64,000 bases of DNA from positions 1 through 64,000 of the forward strand of contig JAIBEV010000165.1 of the NCBI GenBank assembly GCA_019459505.1, written 5' to 3'. Positions 46,444 to 53,726 of this stretch are shown here, piece by piece. The notes below the pieces were generated by a model, which ran no database searches, was not told the DNA's origin, and saw nothing but the letters and a program-made list of their open reading frames with translations. Position 1 is the stretch's first letter, and each line of letters begins with the position of its first letter. Origin of the DNA: Candidatus Paracaedibacteraceae bacterium (lineage in GTDB: Bacteria; Pseudomonadota; Alphaproteobacteria; Paracaedibacterales; Paracaedibacteraceae). The translations under genes were made by a program, and so were the position numbers.

Positions 46444-46706
46444 TGCCGATCAACGATATGGCTATAAAGTTCCATAGAGAAGGACGCAAGGGTTGAACCG
46501 ATAAAAGGCATAGAAAATGCTAAAACAATAAACAAGGCAACCATTTTAGGGACAAATGTTAGGGTCGTTTCTTGGATTTGAGTTAGGGCTTGGAAAATGG
46601 AGATGATAATACCCACAACTAAGCTGGTGAGCAGCATGGGTAAGGAAAGTTTAACAAGGGCAATCATCGAATGGTCTAAAATCTCAAGTACAAGCTCTGG
46701 TGTCAT
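46440..46706 (-). CDS. fliQ: Flagellar export gate protein FliQ
   Basis: The 88-residue protein has two membrane helices and the FliQ signature LTSLVVGIIISIFQALTQIQ followed by TLTFVPKM. It starts the fliQ-fliR-flhB unit. fliP and fliO are not upstream; the divergent rplU gene is. Confidence 0.94.
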   Translation of the reverse strand: MTPELVLEILDHSMIALVKLSLPMLLTSLVVGIIISIFQALTQIQETTLTFVPKMVALFIVLAFSMPFIGSTLASFSMELYSHIVDRQ

Positions 46707-46746
46707 GGACGCGACCTTAATCTTCAGTCTATCTTCATTTAAAATC

Positions 46747-46776
46747 TTGACATATCTGGGACAAAAGCGATAGATA
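46747..46776 (+). promoter_or_regulatory. Candidate sigma-70 promoter of rplU-rpmA
   Basis: TTGACA (46747-46752) and TAGATA (46771-46776) are separated by 18 bases. The rplU ATG follows 71 bases later. This is the clearest -35/-10 pair I found in the window; the start point is inferred. Confidence 0.55.
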
Positions 46777-46847
46777 TAGAAAGATAATTAACACGGATTT
46801 ATCCGTGATCTTTTTGTGTTTTCTTTTTAACCAGAGAGTTAGAGAAT

Positions 46848-47165
46848 ATGTTTGCAATAATTAAGACCGGTGGTAAGCAATATAAGGTCGCTGAGGGAGA
46901 CGTTGTTCGCGTCGAAAAACTCAACGCCGAAGCCGGCAGCACAGTTGATTTAAATGATATCCTTCTTGTCAATGATGGCAAGAAAGATCATATCGGTGGA
47001 TCAAGTGTCGCTGGCGCCACAGTAACAGCAACTGTTGTAGAGCAGATGCGTGATCGTAAAGTGATTATTTTCAAGAAGACCCGCCGTCACAATTACCGAC
47101 GCAAAAATGGTCATCGTCAGCACCTAACAGTGTTGAAGATCACAAAAGTGTCTCTTGGTAAGTAA
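46848..47165 (+). CDS. rplU: 50S ribosomal protein L21
   Basis: The 105-residue protein begins [18 protein letters not shown] and ends with [19 protein letters not shown] and a short tail, the L21 signatures. L21 binds 23S rRNA domain I beside L20. It lies 23 bases upstream of rpmA and shares a promoter and terminator with it. Confidence 0.98.
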   Translation: MFAIIKTGGKQYKVAEGDVVRVEKLNAEAGSTVDLNDILLVNDGKKDHIGGSSVAGATVTATVVEQMRDRKVIIFKKTRRHNYRRKNGHRQHLTVLKITKVSLGK

Positions 47166-47188
47166 TCGAGAATTAAAGGAGTAAGTTA

Positions 47189-47446
47189 ATGGCACAAAAA
47201 AAAGCTGGTGGTAGCTCCCGTAACGGTCGCGATTCAGCAGGTCGCCGCCTTGGTGTAAAAAAGTTTGGTAACGAGTTCGCGATTTCTGGTAACATTATTG
47301 TTCGTCAGCGCGGAACAAAATTCCATCCAGGCCAAAATGTTGGCATGGGTAAGGATCATACACTATTTGCCCTTATTGATGGCACAGTGACATTCCATAC
47401 AGGAATTAAAAATCGTTCCTATGTTTCGGTTGTTCCAACCGTATAA
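47189..47446 (+). CDS. rpmA: 50S ribosomal protein L27
   Basis: The 85-residue protein begins [20 protein letters not shown] and contains [20 protein letters not shown] and [17 protein letters not shown]. Its N-terminus reaches the peptidyl-transferase centre. AAGGAG lies upstream. The obgE gene that often follows is absent; a strong terminator comes instead. Confidence 0.98.
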   Translation: MAQKKAGGSSRNGRDSAGRRLGVKKFGNEFAISGNIIVRQRGTKFHPGQNVGMGKDHTLFALIDGTVTFHTGIKNRSYVSVVPTV

Positions 47447-47479
47447 GTAATTTTGAGAAAACACAAAAAGCAACTCTGA

Positions 47480-47506
47480 GCCGCCTTAAATAAGGCGGCT
47501 TTTTTT
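47480..47506 (+). terminator. Intrinsic terminator of rplU-rpmA
   Basis: GCCGCCTT and AAGGCGGC form a perfect eight-base-pair stem around AAAT and are followed by seven T. It lies 33 bases after the rpmA stop. Confidence 0.93.
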
Positions 47507-47620
47507 ATAAAGTAAGCGAGAGGATGAAACACTATTTTTTTCTTTGATCTTCAGGGGAAGCGTAAAAGGTGTTATTCACTAAGCTTTCCTCAATCTTTTT
47601 CCCATAAAGTTCTTTTCTAA

Positions 47621-47656
47621 ATAAAAATGGACCGGCCCTTTTCTGCAAAGCCGGTC
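47621..47656 (-). terminator. Intrinsic terminator of the exported 193-residue protein gene
   Basis: On the minus strand GACCGGC and GCCGGTC pair around a loop of about 13 bases and are followed by a T-rich tail (ATTTTTAT). It begins 24 bases after the stop codon of the gene at 47681. Confidence 0.78.
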
Positions 47657-47680
47657 TCTATAACGAATAATCCCTACTAA

Positions 47681-48262
47681 TTAATGTACACGTTCACGTG
47701 CTTGATAACCTTTACCTTTGCTATTGGTCATCTCTTCAGTATGAACACTCTTTGACTGGGTATTAGGAGCAACCGCCCGAATTTCTTTAGGTATACTCAT
47801 TTTCTGAGATTGGGATACCTTAAGGGCGAATTCATTTTTATTGAGGATAGCATCTGCTTTTTCGTTTTCAATAATATATTTCTTTAATTCAGTTGTTACA
47901 TCATATAAAAGCATATAAACAGCCTGTTGTTGCTTAAGGTCACCAGAATCATGTATAGTCTGACAATCTTTAATGAACCCTTTAAGAGATTCTCCAGTCG
48001 GATCTAAGGATAAGCTTCTTTGTATTAAGGACTCAAAATCTTCTTGCCGATATTTCTCCTGGATATTGTTGTTTCCGTTATTGGATAAGAAATTTAAATC
48101 TTTCCTAATATCTTCTATTCCTAGATCCCAGAAATTAGATTGCGTTATTTCATCTAAGTAAGTGTGGGTTGTATCTCGGAGTTTAATGTAGTTACATTCA
48201 TAACTATAGCCTACTCCTTGCCAGCTTATTAAAGCTATAATACCCATTATCTTCTTGAGCAT
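47681..48262 (-). CDS. Exported protein of unknown function
   Basis: The 193-residue ORF has AAGGAG seven bases before the ATG and a signal peptide (MLKKIMGIIALISWQGVGYS) cut near SYEC. The mature protein is mainly helical, with two Cys (CNY near 23 and DCQT near 99) that could pair, and a polar, basic tail. I do not recognise the family. It lies 47 bases downstream of another exported gene and has its own terminator, so the two may be one operon. Candidate periplasmic or secreted protein. Confidence 0.6.
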   Translation of the reverse strand: MLKKIMGIIALISWQGVGYSYECNYIKLRDTTHTYLDEITQSNFWDLGIEDIRKDLNFLSNNGNNNIQEKYRQEDFESLIQRSLSLDPTGESLKGFIKDCQTIHDSGDLKQQQAVYMLLYDVTTELKKYIIENEKADAILNKNEFALKVSQSQKMSIPKEIRAVAPNTQSKSVHTEEMTNSKGKGYQARERVH

Positions 48263-48309
48263 TTTTTTTCTCCTTAAAAATAAAAGACTTTTAATTTACT
48301 ATAGAAAGA

Positions 48310-50019
48310 TTACTTATATTTTTCCATTACTTTCTGGTAAGAATTTAAAATAAAATCATGACTTAATATTGATAGCAGACTTTCTCCATCATCTTTTAGC
48401 GAGCGTTCAGTTCCTTTCAAAAAAGTACGCGCGTCCTGAGAATGCAGACCCATCGCTTGAAAGGCATTTCTACTAATACGTTTAACAAAACGCATTTCTA
48501 TGATTGCTTCACCATAAGATAGATCAATAGTGTCAAGATTTTGATAGGCACCCATTGAGTTATCAGTATCCTGAAACCAAGGCGGAGATAAAGCATCTAC
48601 ATCTGATTCAACCATTAAAGGTTGCTGCGTTATTTTGTTAAAAATATACCTGTAGGAAGGTTGATCAACTGTCTTAATTGCTTCAGAAAGATAATTCTTG
48701 AATGTAGCAGGATATAAATAAGCTATCAATCCAGTGCTCACAATCCCTTGTTTTAGTAATTTTCTTGTAACTCCACTCTCACTGTCTAATTCTAATATTA
48801 AATTTTCACCATGAGATTGTAAAAATTTTTCTCTAAGAGCGTCTATGAAGAAAGAAAAATCTTCTCTCGTTGAGGCATCTTTATAATATTCTTCTGCATA
48901 ATTAACGAACTCAAAATTAGGGACAACTTTTTCAGCAAATAAAGGATTTTCTTTTATTATTCTCTCTTCATACAGCTCCCTAAAAGTAAAAGGAATAGTC
49001 TTTTTTTCTTTTATTTCTGCCCACATCTGAGAAAAAGGGCGACGTGAGAGAAAAGATAGATTTACTTTTGCGTCTACTTGTTTATAGTTATCAAAATTCT
49101 CTTTGATTATTGCAAGAGAATTCAGGAGTTCCTGCGGGGATGGGGAGGAAGAATGTTGAATATTAGCACAAGTGAATGCATGCAAGAAAAGTAATCCATT
49201 TTCTTCAGTTAAATACTCCCTATCATCTAAGATATGTTTGGCCTGTAGAAGAGGAAGAGCATAGTTAAGTTGTTGTTCAATTGCCGTAGGGGAGCCTGTC
49301 TGAGAGCCAAATAAGCCCATAATTAGAGGAATCGTATCTTTTAAAGAATGTTGAATCGTGACCTGAGGCATAAATTCTGGCTTCCAGGAAGATTGAATAT
49401 ATAACATCTCCTCTTTTATAGAGTTATAATAGACATCAGCAATATCAAGGGTAATGCCATCCTCTTTCAACTTTTCTCTAAGGCCTGCAACGGAAGTTGC
49501 AGATTTTTTAATTTCTAACTTCTCGATTGCTGTTCTGTATATGGATTTATTCTTTTCACTTTCTGCCACACTCTCAACTCTGTTTCGCAAATTTCTTAAG
49601 GTGTTCTCCTCTTGAGAACTCAGGACTCCCTGAATTCCCTCTATCCATTGCTGGAAAGAAACCTGGTTATTTGTGTGCTGACTTAATTCTTTTAAAATCT
49701 GACAAGCTTGCTGAATAGATTCCATACTTAAAAATAAATATTCTCTCTCGGCAACGGTAAAAGGAGGTGTTACAAATTCTATATCACTGCCATCAATTTC
49801 TACATGCCATAATTCTCTATCATCTTTCATAGCAATAAAAATAGTTTTCTTCTGGATATCAAAGTTATTCGCACCCTGAGGAAATAAATGATTAGCTTCT
49901 TGAAATTCAAATCCAATTTTGAATCTAAAAGGATCCTCATCTCTTTCCATAGCATATAAATGGTTATCTGTAAGACCTATAACCATAAATAAGCAAAATT
50001 TTAAATACTTAAGAATCAT
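48310..50019 (-). CDS. Large exported protein with an amidoligase-like N-terminal motif
   Basis: The 569-residue protein has a signal peptide (about 1-23, ending NHLYA). Residues 34-41 (KIGFEFQE) and 71-87 (WHVEIDGSDIEFVTPPF) resemble the opening GxExEx and the 'W-x-V-x-x-DgS-x-E-x-V-(S/T)-PP' strands of ATP-grasp-like amidoligases. I cannot find the usual second His motif, so the match is weak. The rest is helical and charged. Ends with a lysine-rich tail. It sits upstream of another exported gene. An effector or surface protein is as likely as an enzyme. Confidence 0.5.
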   Translation of the reverse strand: MILKYLKFCLFMVIGLTDNHLYAMERDEDPFRFKIGFEFQEANHLFPQGANNFDIQKKTIFIAMKDDRELWHVEIDGSDIEFVTPPFTVAEREYLFLSMESIQQACQILKELSQHTNNQVSFQQWIEGIQGVLSSQEENTLRNLRNRVESVAESEKNKSIYRTAIEKLEIKKSATSVAGLREKLKEDGITLDIADVYYNSIKEEMLYIQSSWKPEFMPQVTIQHSLKDTIPLIMGLFGSQTGSPTAIEQQLNYALPLLQAKHILDDREYLTEENGLLFLHAFTCANIQHSSSPSPQELLNSLAIIKENFDNYKQVDAKVNLSFLSRRPFSQMWAEIKEKKTIPFTFRELYEERIIKENPLFAEKVVPNFEFVNYAEEYYKDASTREDFSFFIDALREKFLQSHGENLILELDSESGVTRKLLKQGIVSTGLIAYLYPATFKNYLSEAIKTVDQPSYRYIFNKITQQPLMVESDVDALSPPWFQDTDNSMGAYQNLDTIDLSYGEAIIEMRFVKRISRNAFQAMGLHSQDARTFLKGTERSLKDDGESLLSILSHDFILNSYQKVMEKYK

Positions 50020-50373
50020 CTTTTACTTCTCCTTCTTATCTCTATAATCAGCAAAGAACATGATACGCTTGTCCTGCTTAACAAAGTGTAAGGAAAAGGG
50101 AAAAAGGAGTAGCTTTTACCCACGCCAATTTCTCTTTATATACACAGTGTTGAGCAGTGATAAGAGTGGAGAGATTTTAATATTGAAGTGAAGTAGATTA
50201 AAATGAGGAGAATATCAAGAACACCCCTACAGAAACTCACAAGAAAACTAGGGAATACTTGCCCGGTGAAATTTTTGAAAATCCTCTACCGACCTTTGAA
50301 TATTTGCATTTAATAATCACACAACTGCAAGATATTACAGCATTACGAGAGTCTGAAATAAATAAGCAAGAAA
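50020..50373. other. Intergenic region with a gene remnant
   Basis: This 354-base stretch lies between metQ and the large exported gene. On the plus strand an open segment from about 50200 to 50391 reads NEENIKNTPTETHKK and later ENPLPTFEYLHLIITQLQD. It has no start codon after the preceding TAA and looks like the end of a lost gene. The ATG in another frame at about 50203 gives only 37 codons. No terminator for metQ was seen. Confidence 0.35.
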
Positions 50374-51126
50374 CTACTGTACTAGTATAAGGGCGCCTGA
50401 AAATTTACTGTGAATAAAGTCCTTAATTTCTGCCGACTGGTAAGCCTTAACTAATTTTTTCACATCCGTGTTATCTTGATCACCTATTCTAACAGCAATA
50501 ACATTAGTATAAGGAGAATCAGTCGATTCTGAAAGCAAAGCCGATTTTGGATCCAATCCTCCGAGAATAACCCAATCAGTATTGATTACGGCGAAATCTA
50601 AATCATCTAAGGAACGGGGTAACTGGGGAGCATCTAATTCCTTTATATCTAATTTTTTAGGATTCTCGATAATATCGAGGATGCCTGGCAGATCTTTCTT
50701 TTTTAGAGTAAGAAGTCCGGCTTTTTCCAAGAGTAAAAGAGCTCTGCCGCCATTGGTTGGATCGTTTGGGATCCCAAGGATAGCCCCTTCTTTTACATCA
50801 TTCAGATCTTTAATTTTTTTAGAATACAACCCCAGAGGCATTAAGACTGTCTTTGCAACAGAGGTCAACTTAAAGCCACGATCTTTAATCTGATTATCCA
50901 AAAACGGTTGATGTTGATAACTATTTGCATCCAGATCGCCTTGACTTAAGGCAATATTAGGCAAAATAAAATCACTAAATTCAATGATTTCAATCGTTAA
51001 TCCATTTTTTTTTACAACTTTAGCAACTTCTTCGGCAATCATAGCATGAGGGCCTGCTGTAACCCCTAGTTTAAACCCAAATGCATGAGAGGCAGATAAT
51101 AAAACAACAAGAGCAAGCTTTTTCAT
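50374..51126 (-). CDS. metQ: Methionine ABC transporter substrate-binding protein, NlpA family
   Basis: The 250-residue protein binds D/L-methionine in the periplasm. Signatures are KLGVTAGPHAMIAEEV, SDFILPNIALSQGDLDANSYQH, GAILGIPNDPTNGGRALLLLE and FAVINTDW. The signal peptide (MKKLALVVLLSASHAFG) lacks the lipobox Cys usual in MetQ, so the protein is likely soluble rather than membrane-tethered. It ends the metN-metI-metQ operon, seven bases after metI. Confidence 0.93.
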   Translation of the reverse strand: MKKLALVVLLSASHAFGFKLGVTAGPHAMIAEEVAKVVKKNGLTIEIIEFSDFILPNIALSQGDLDANSYQHQPFLDNQIKDRGFKLTSVAKTVLMPLGLYSKKIKDLNDVKEGAILGIPNDPTNGGRALLLLEKAGLLTLKKKDLPGILDIIENPKKLDIKELDAPQLPRSLDDLDFAVINTDWVILGGLDPKSALLSESTDSPYTNVIAVRIGDQDNTDVKKLVKAYQSAEIKDFIHSKFSGALILVQ

Positions 51127-51133
51127 TTTAAAC

Positions 51134-51772
51134 CTATTTCATAAATTTCTTAACCAGAGCATTACCTGTTATCTGGACAAATTGTACCATCATAACTAAA
51201 ATCGCAACAATATAACACAGCAATTCTAATTCATAACGCTGATACCCGTATCGAATCGCTAAGTCCCCTAATCCACCGCCACCCACAGCGCCGGCCATGG
51301 CTGAAAAACCAATTAAGTTGACGATAACTGTTGTGATACTACTGATAATCATTGGTAACGCTTCAGGCATCATTATCGTTTTGACAATCTGAGAGGTTGT
51401 GGCCCCCGAGGCTAGGCCAACTTCAATCAATCCATAATTAGTTTGGCGCAAAGCATCTTCCACCAATCTTGCCAACAATAAGATTCCTGCTATGGCAAGA
51501 GGAACCGTTGCTGCCCATACACCAATGGTTGTTCCTACAAGCAGACGGGTTACAGGCATCATTAATACCATCAAAATAATATAGGGTATTGATCGCGTTG
51601 CATTCACTAAAAATCCCGCAATGCCATAAGCGAATTGATTCGCTTTTAATCCTTTGTGAGAGGTTAATGCCAAATAGACGGCCAGTGGGAGCCCCCCTAA
51701 AACTGCAATGATGGTGGATACCACCACCATACACACAGTTTCCTCTAAACTTTTGAGAAGAAGATCAATCAT
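51134..51772 (-). CDS. metI: Methionine ABC transporter permease
   Basis: The 212-residue permease has about five membrane segments. It contains PLAVYLALTS, FLVNATRSIPYIILMVLMMPV, the EAA loop EVGLASGATTSQIVKTIMMPEA and NLIGFSAMAGAVGGGGLGDLAI. It overlaps metN by eight bases and lies seven bases before metQ. Confidence 0.95.
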   Translation of the reverse strand: MIDLLLKSLEETVCMVVVSTIIAVLGGLPLAVYLALTSHKGLKANQFAYGIAGFLVNATRSIPYIILMVLMMPVTRLLVGTTIGVWAATVPLAIAGILLLARLVEDALRQTNYGLIEVGLASGATTSQIVKTIMMPEALPMIISSITTVIVNLIGFSAMAGAVGGGGLGDLAIRYGYQRYELELLCYIVAILVMMVQFVQITGNALVKKFMK

Positions 51773-52790
51773 GGGTGTCTCCGACAGGAAGATATCCTAA
51801 GATTTCAGCTGAAATACCATTCACAGAGAAGTGTGCCATCATAATATCATGGGTAACCTTGTTATAGGGGGCAGAGATCAGGAGCGTACCAAAGACTGTC
51901 GCTCTTAAATGATCCATACTGCCGGCTAGAATGTTGATGGGAATTTGATGCTGCTGAATGAGCTCCGCTATCACTGGATTTTGAGAGGATCTACTGGAAA
52001 ATACGAGACGAACAATAACCTGTCCTTCACAAGGTGTGTAGACTAAGGACTGCTGCAGGTGATGTGGTAAGTCGCGCACAAATAATCCTGTTAATAAACT
52101 TTGAGTGGTTGGATGTTGCGGATGTAACAATAGCTGTTCCACATCACTTTGCTCAACAAACCTACCATTATCCATCACATAAACAAAATCGCTGATCTCT
52201 CGAACGACATTCATATCATGGGTGATCAGGATAATTGTAACACCTAAGTCTTTATTAAGCTGTCGGAGCAAGCCAAGGATTTCTAATGAAGTTTCTGGGT
52301 CAAGCGCCGATGTAAACTCATCGCATAGCAAGATTTTTGCTTCATTGGCAAGGGCTCTGGCAATAGCGATACGTTGACACTGCCCGCCACTTAATTGAGC
52401 CGGATAACGATTTTCTAAACCTGCTAAGCCGACCTTTGCTAATAATTCTCTGGCCCTTAGTTTTGCCGCCTGTTTAGATACACCTTGCCATTCTTGCGGA
52501 AGCATAACATTCTCAAGAGCCGTGCGACGGCTTAAAAGATTAACCTGCTGAAAAATGCTACCAATTTCCTTAAGGACTTGGTGGCGCTGCACCTTTGTCA
52601 TGGATTGAGTATGTTGCCCCAAGATAGTAAGCTGCCCTGTATCAAAGGATTCAAGGAAGTTTAAACAACGGATTAAAGTACTTTTTCCGGCTCCACTCCG
52701 TCCAATGATGCTATGAATCTTACCGCTAGAAAAGGATACAGTAACATCGTCTAGGGCATGACTCGGAGCACCAGGATATTTTTTTGACAC
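51765..52790 (-). CDS. metN: Methionine ABC transporter ATP-binding protein
   Basis: The 341-residue ATPase (counted from GTG 52790) has Walker A GRSGAGKST, Q-loop region IGSIFQQVNLLSRRTA, signature LSGGQCQR, Walker B LLCDEFTSALD, and a C-terminal NIL domain (about 250-341) that senses methionine. The GTG cuts into the first strand of the domain. The frame stays open upstream and encodes ITPAITLTSVS, which completes that strand. AGGAG (52826-52830) sits eight bases before an ATT codon at 52815-52817, so the true start may be AUU, giving 350 residues. It leads the operon. Confidence 0.95.
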   Translation of the reverse strand: MSKKYPGAPSHALDDVTVSFSSGKIHSIIGRSGAGKSTLIRCLNFLESFDTGQLTILGQHTQSMTKVQRHQVLKEIGSIFQQVNLLSRRTALENVMLPQEWQGVSKQAAKLRARELLAKVGLAGLENRYPAQLSGGQCQRIAIARALANEAKILLCDEFTSALDPETSLEILGLLRQLNKDLGVTIILITHDMNVVREISDFVYVMDNGRFVEQSDVEQLLLHPQHPTTQSLLTGLFVRDLPHHLQQSLVYTPCEGQVIVRLVFSSRSSQNPVIAELIQQHQIPINILAGSMDHLRATVFGTLLISAPYNKVTHDIMMAHFSVNGISAEILGYLPVGDTHD

Positions 52791-52814
52791 AGAGGTTAAT
52801 GTAATTGCGGGTGT

Positions 52815-52830
52815 AATGGAACGTACTCCT
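52815..52830 (-). promoter_or_regulatory. Ribosome binding site and probable AUU start codon of metN
   Basis: AGGAG on the minus strand (52826-52830) is followed after eight bases by ATT (52815-52817), which is in frame with metN. The residues encoded from this ATT restore the conserved first strand of the ATPase. The downstream GTG has no ribosome binding site. Confidence 0.5.
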
Positions 52831-52907
52831 GAATATTTTACTTGCTTATTATGGTGACTTTGGGAAATAAAATCAAGAAAATGGGCGGCAAATTAAGAAG
52901 GATATTA

Positions 52908-53636
52908 TTATTCGCTCTCTGACCCATTTAAGTCGACTCCCACTCCGTCTATCTCCTTAAACTGTCTTAATAAGTCCAGCATATGCGGAGGGACTGGGGC
53001 AACCACTCGAATAGGATCCTTTTTAGCGGACAGAGGAATTTCAATAGATCGAGCCAGGAGGTGTAAATTATCATCATCTAGATCGGGGATGGCACGTCCA
53101 TACACGGGATCTCCAACAATAGGACAGCCAAGAGCATCTAGATGCACTCGCAGTTGATGGGTACGACCCGTTATAGGGCTCAGCTCTACAAAAGAATAAG
53201 CAGCTATTTCTCCTAATACCTTATACTCAGTTATGGCTTTTTGCCCCTCAGGGTCCACTTTCATCCACCAACTACTCTTCCGATCATTCATTTTAGCCAA
53301 CGGCATATCAATAATACCTTGGTTTTGAGGTAAATGGCCCCGAACAATAGCCCAATAAGTTTTTTTAATTTGGCCGCCACTGAATAAAATTCCCAAACGT
53401 CGTAAGGCTTTTGGATGTCGTCCAAGGACCAAACAGCCACTTGTGGATGCATCTAAGCGATGTCCTAAGCCAGGAACAGTTGGTAAACCAAACTGAAGCT
53501 GATAAAAATAATCTTCAAGGTTAGGCTTACGTCCCTTCCCTTTATGAACGGCATACCCTTTTGGTTTGTTGAGAACCAAAATCATGGCATCCCGGTATAA
53601 TAAACGGTCTTCTAAATTGAGGGGGATGGATGTCAT
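52908..53636 (-). CDS. RluA-family pseudouridine synthase
   Basis: The 242-residue enzyme isomerises uridine in rRNA or tRNA. The catalytic Asp is in HRLDASTSGCLV, and LNKPKGYAVHKG, KKTYWAIVRGHL, and ELSPITGRTHQLRVHLDALG are family signatures. There is no S4 domain at the N-terminus, as in the RluA/TruC type. The target base cannot be told from the sequence. It is a single gene upstream of ppiD on the same strand. Confidence 0.93.
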   Translation of the reverse strand: MTSIPLNLEDRLLYRDAMILVLNKPKGYAVHKGKGRKPNLEDYFYQLQFGLPTVPGLGHRLDASTSGCLVLGRHPKALRRLGILFSGGQIKKTYWAIVRGHLPQNQGIIDMPLAKMNDRKSSWWMKVDPEGQKAITEYKVLGEIAAYSFVELSPITGRTHQLRVHLDALGCPIVGDPVYGRAIPDLDDDNLHLLARSIEIPLSAKKDPIRVVAPVPPHMLDLLRQFKEIDGVGVDLNGSESE

Positions 53637-53726
53637 TGGATTATTCTTTTATTGTCTTAAGAGAACTAATTAAAACAGGCATAGTCATTAAGAAACTATG
53701 CCTGTCCTTTATTAAAGTCAACAACC

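Noticed and set aside
44613-46706. Injectisome (type III secretion) identity for the FliQ/FliR/FlhB genes
   Set aside because: The N-termini and the presence of motAB fit flagellar genes, and no other injectisome genes are nearby.
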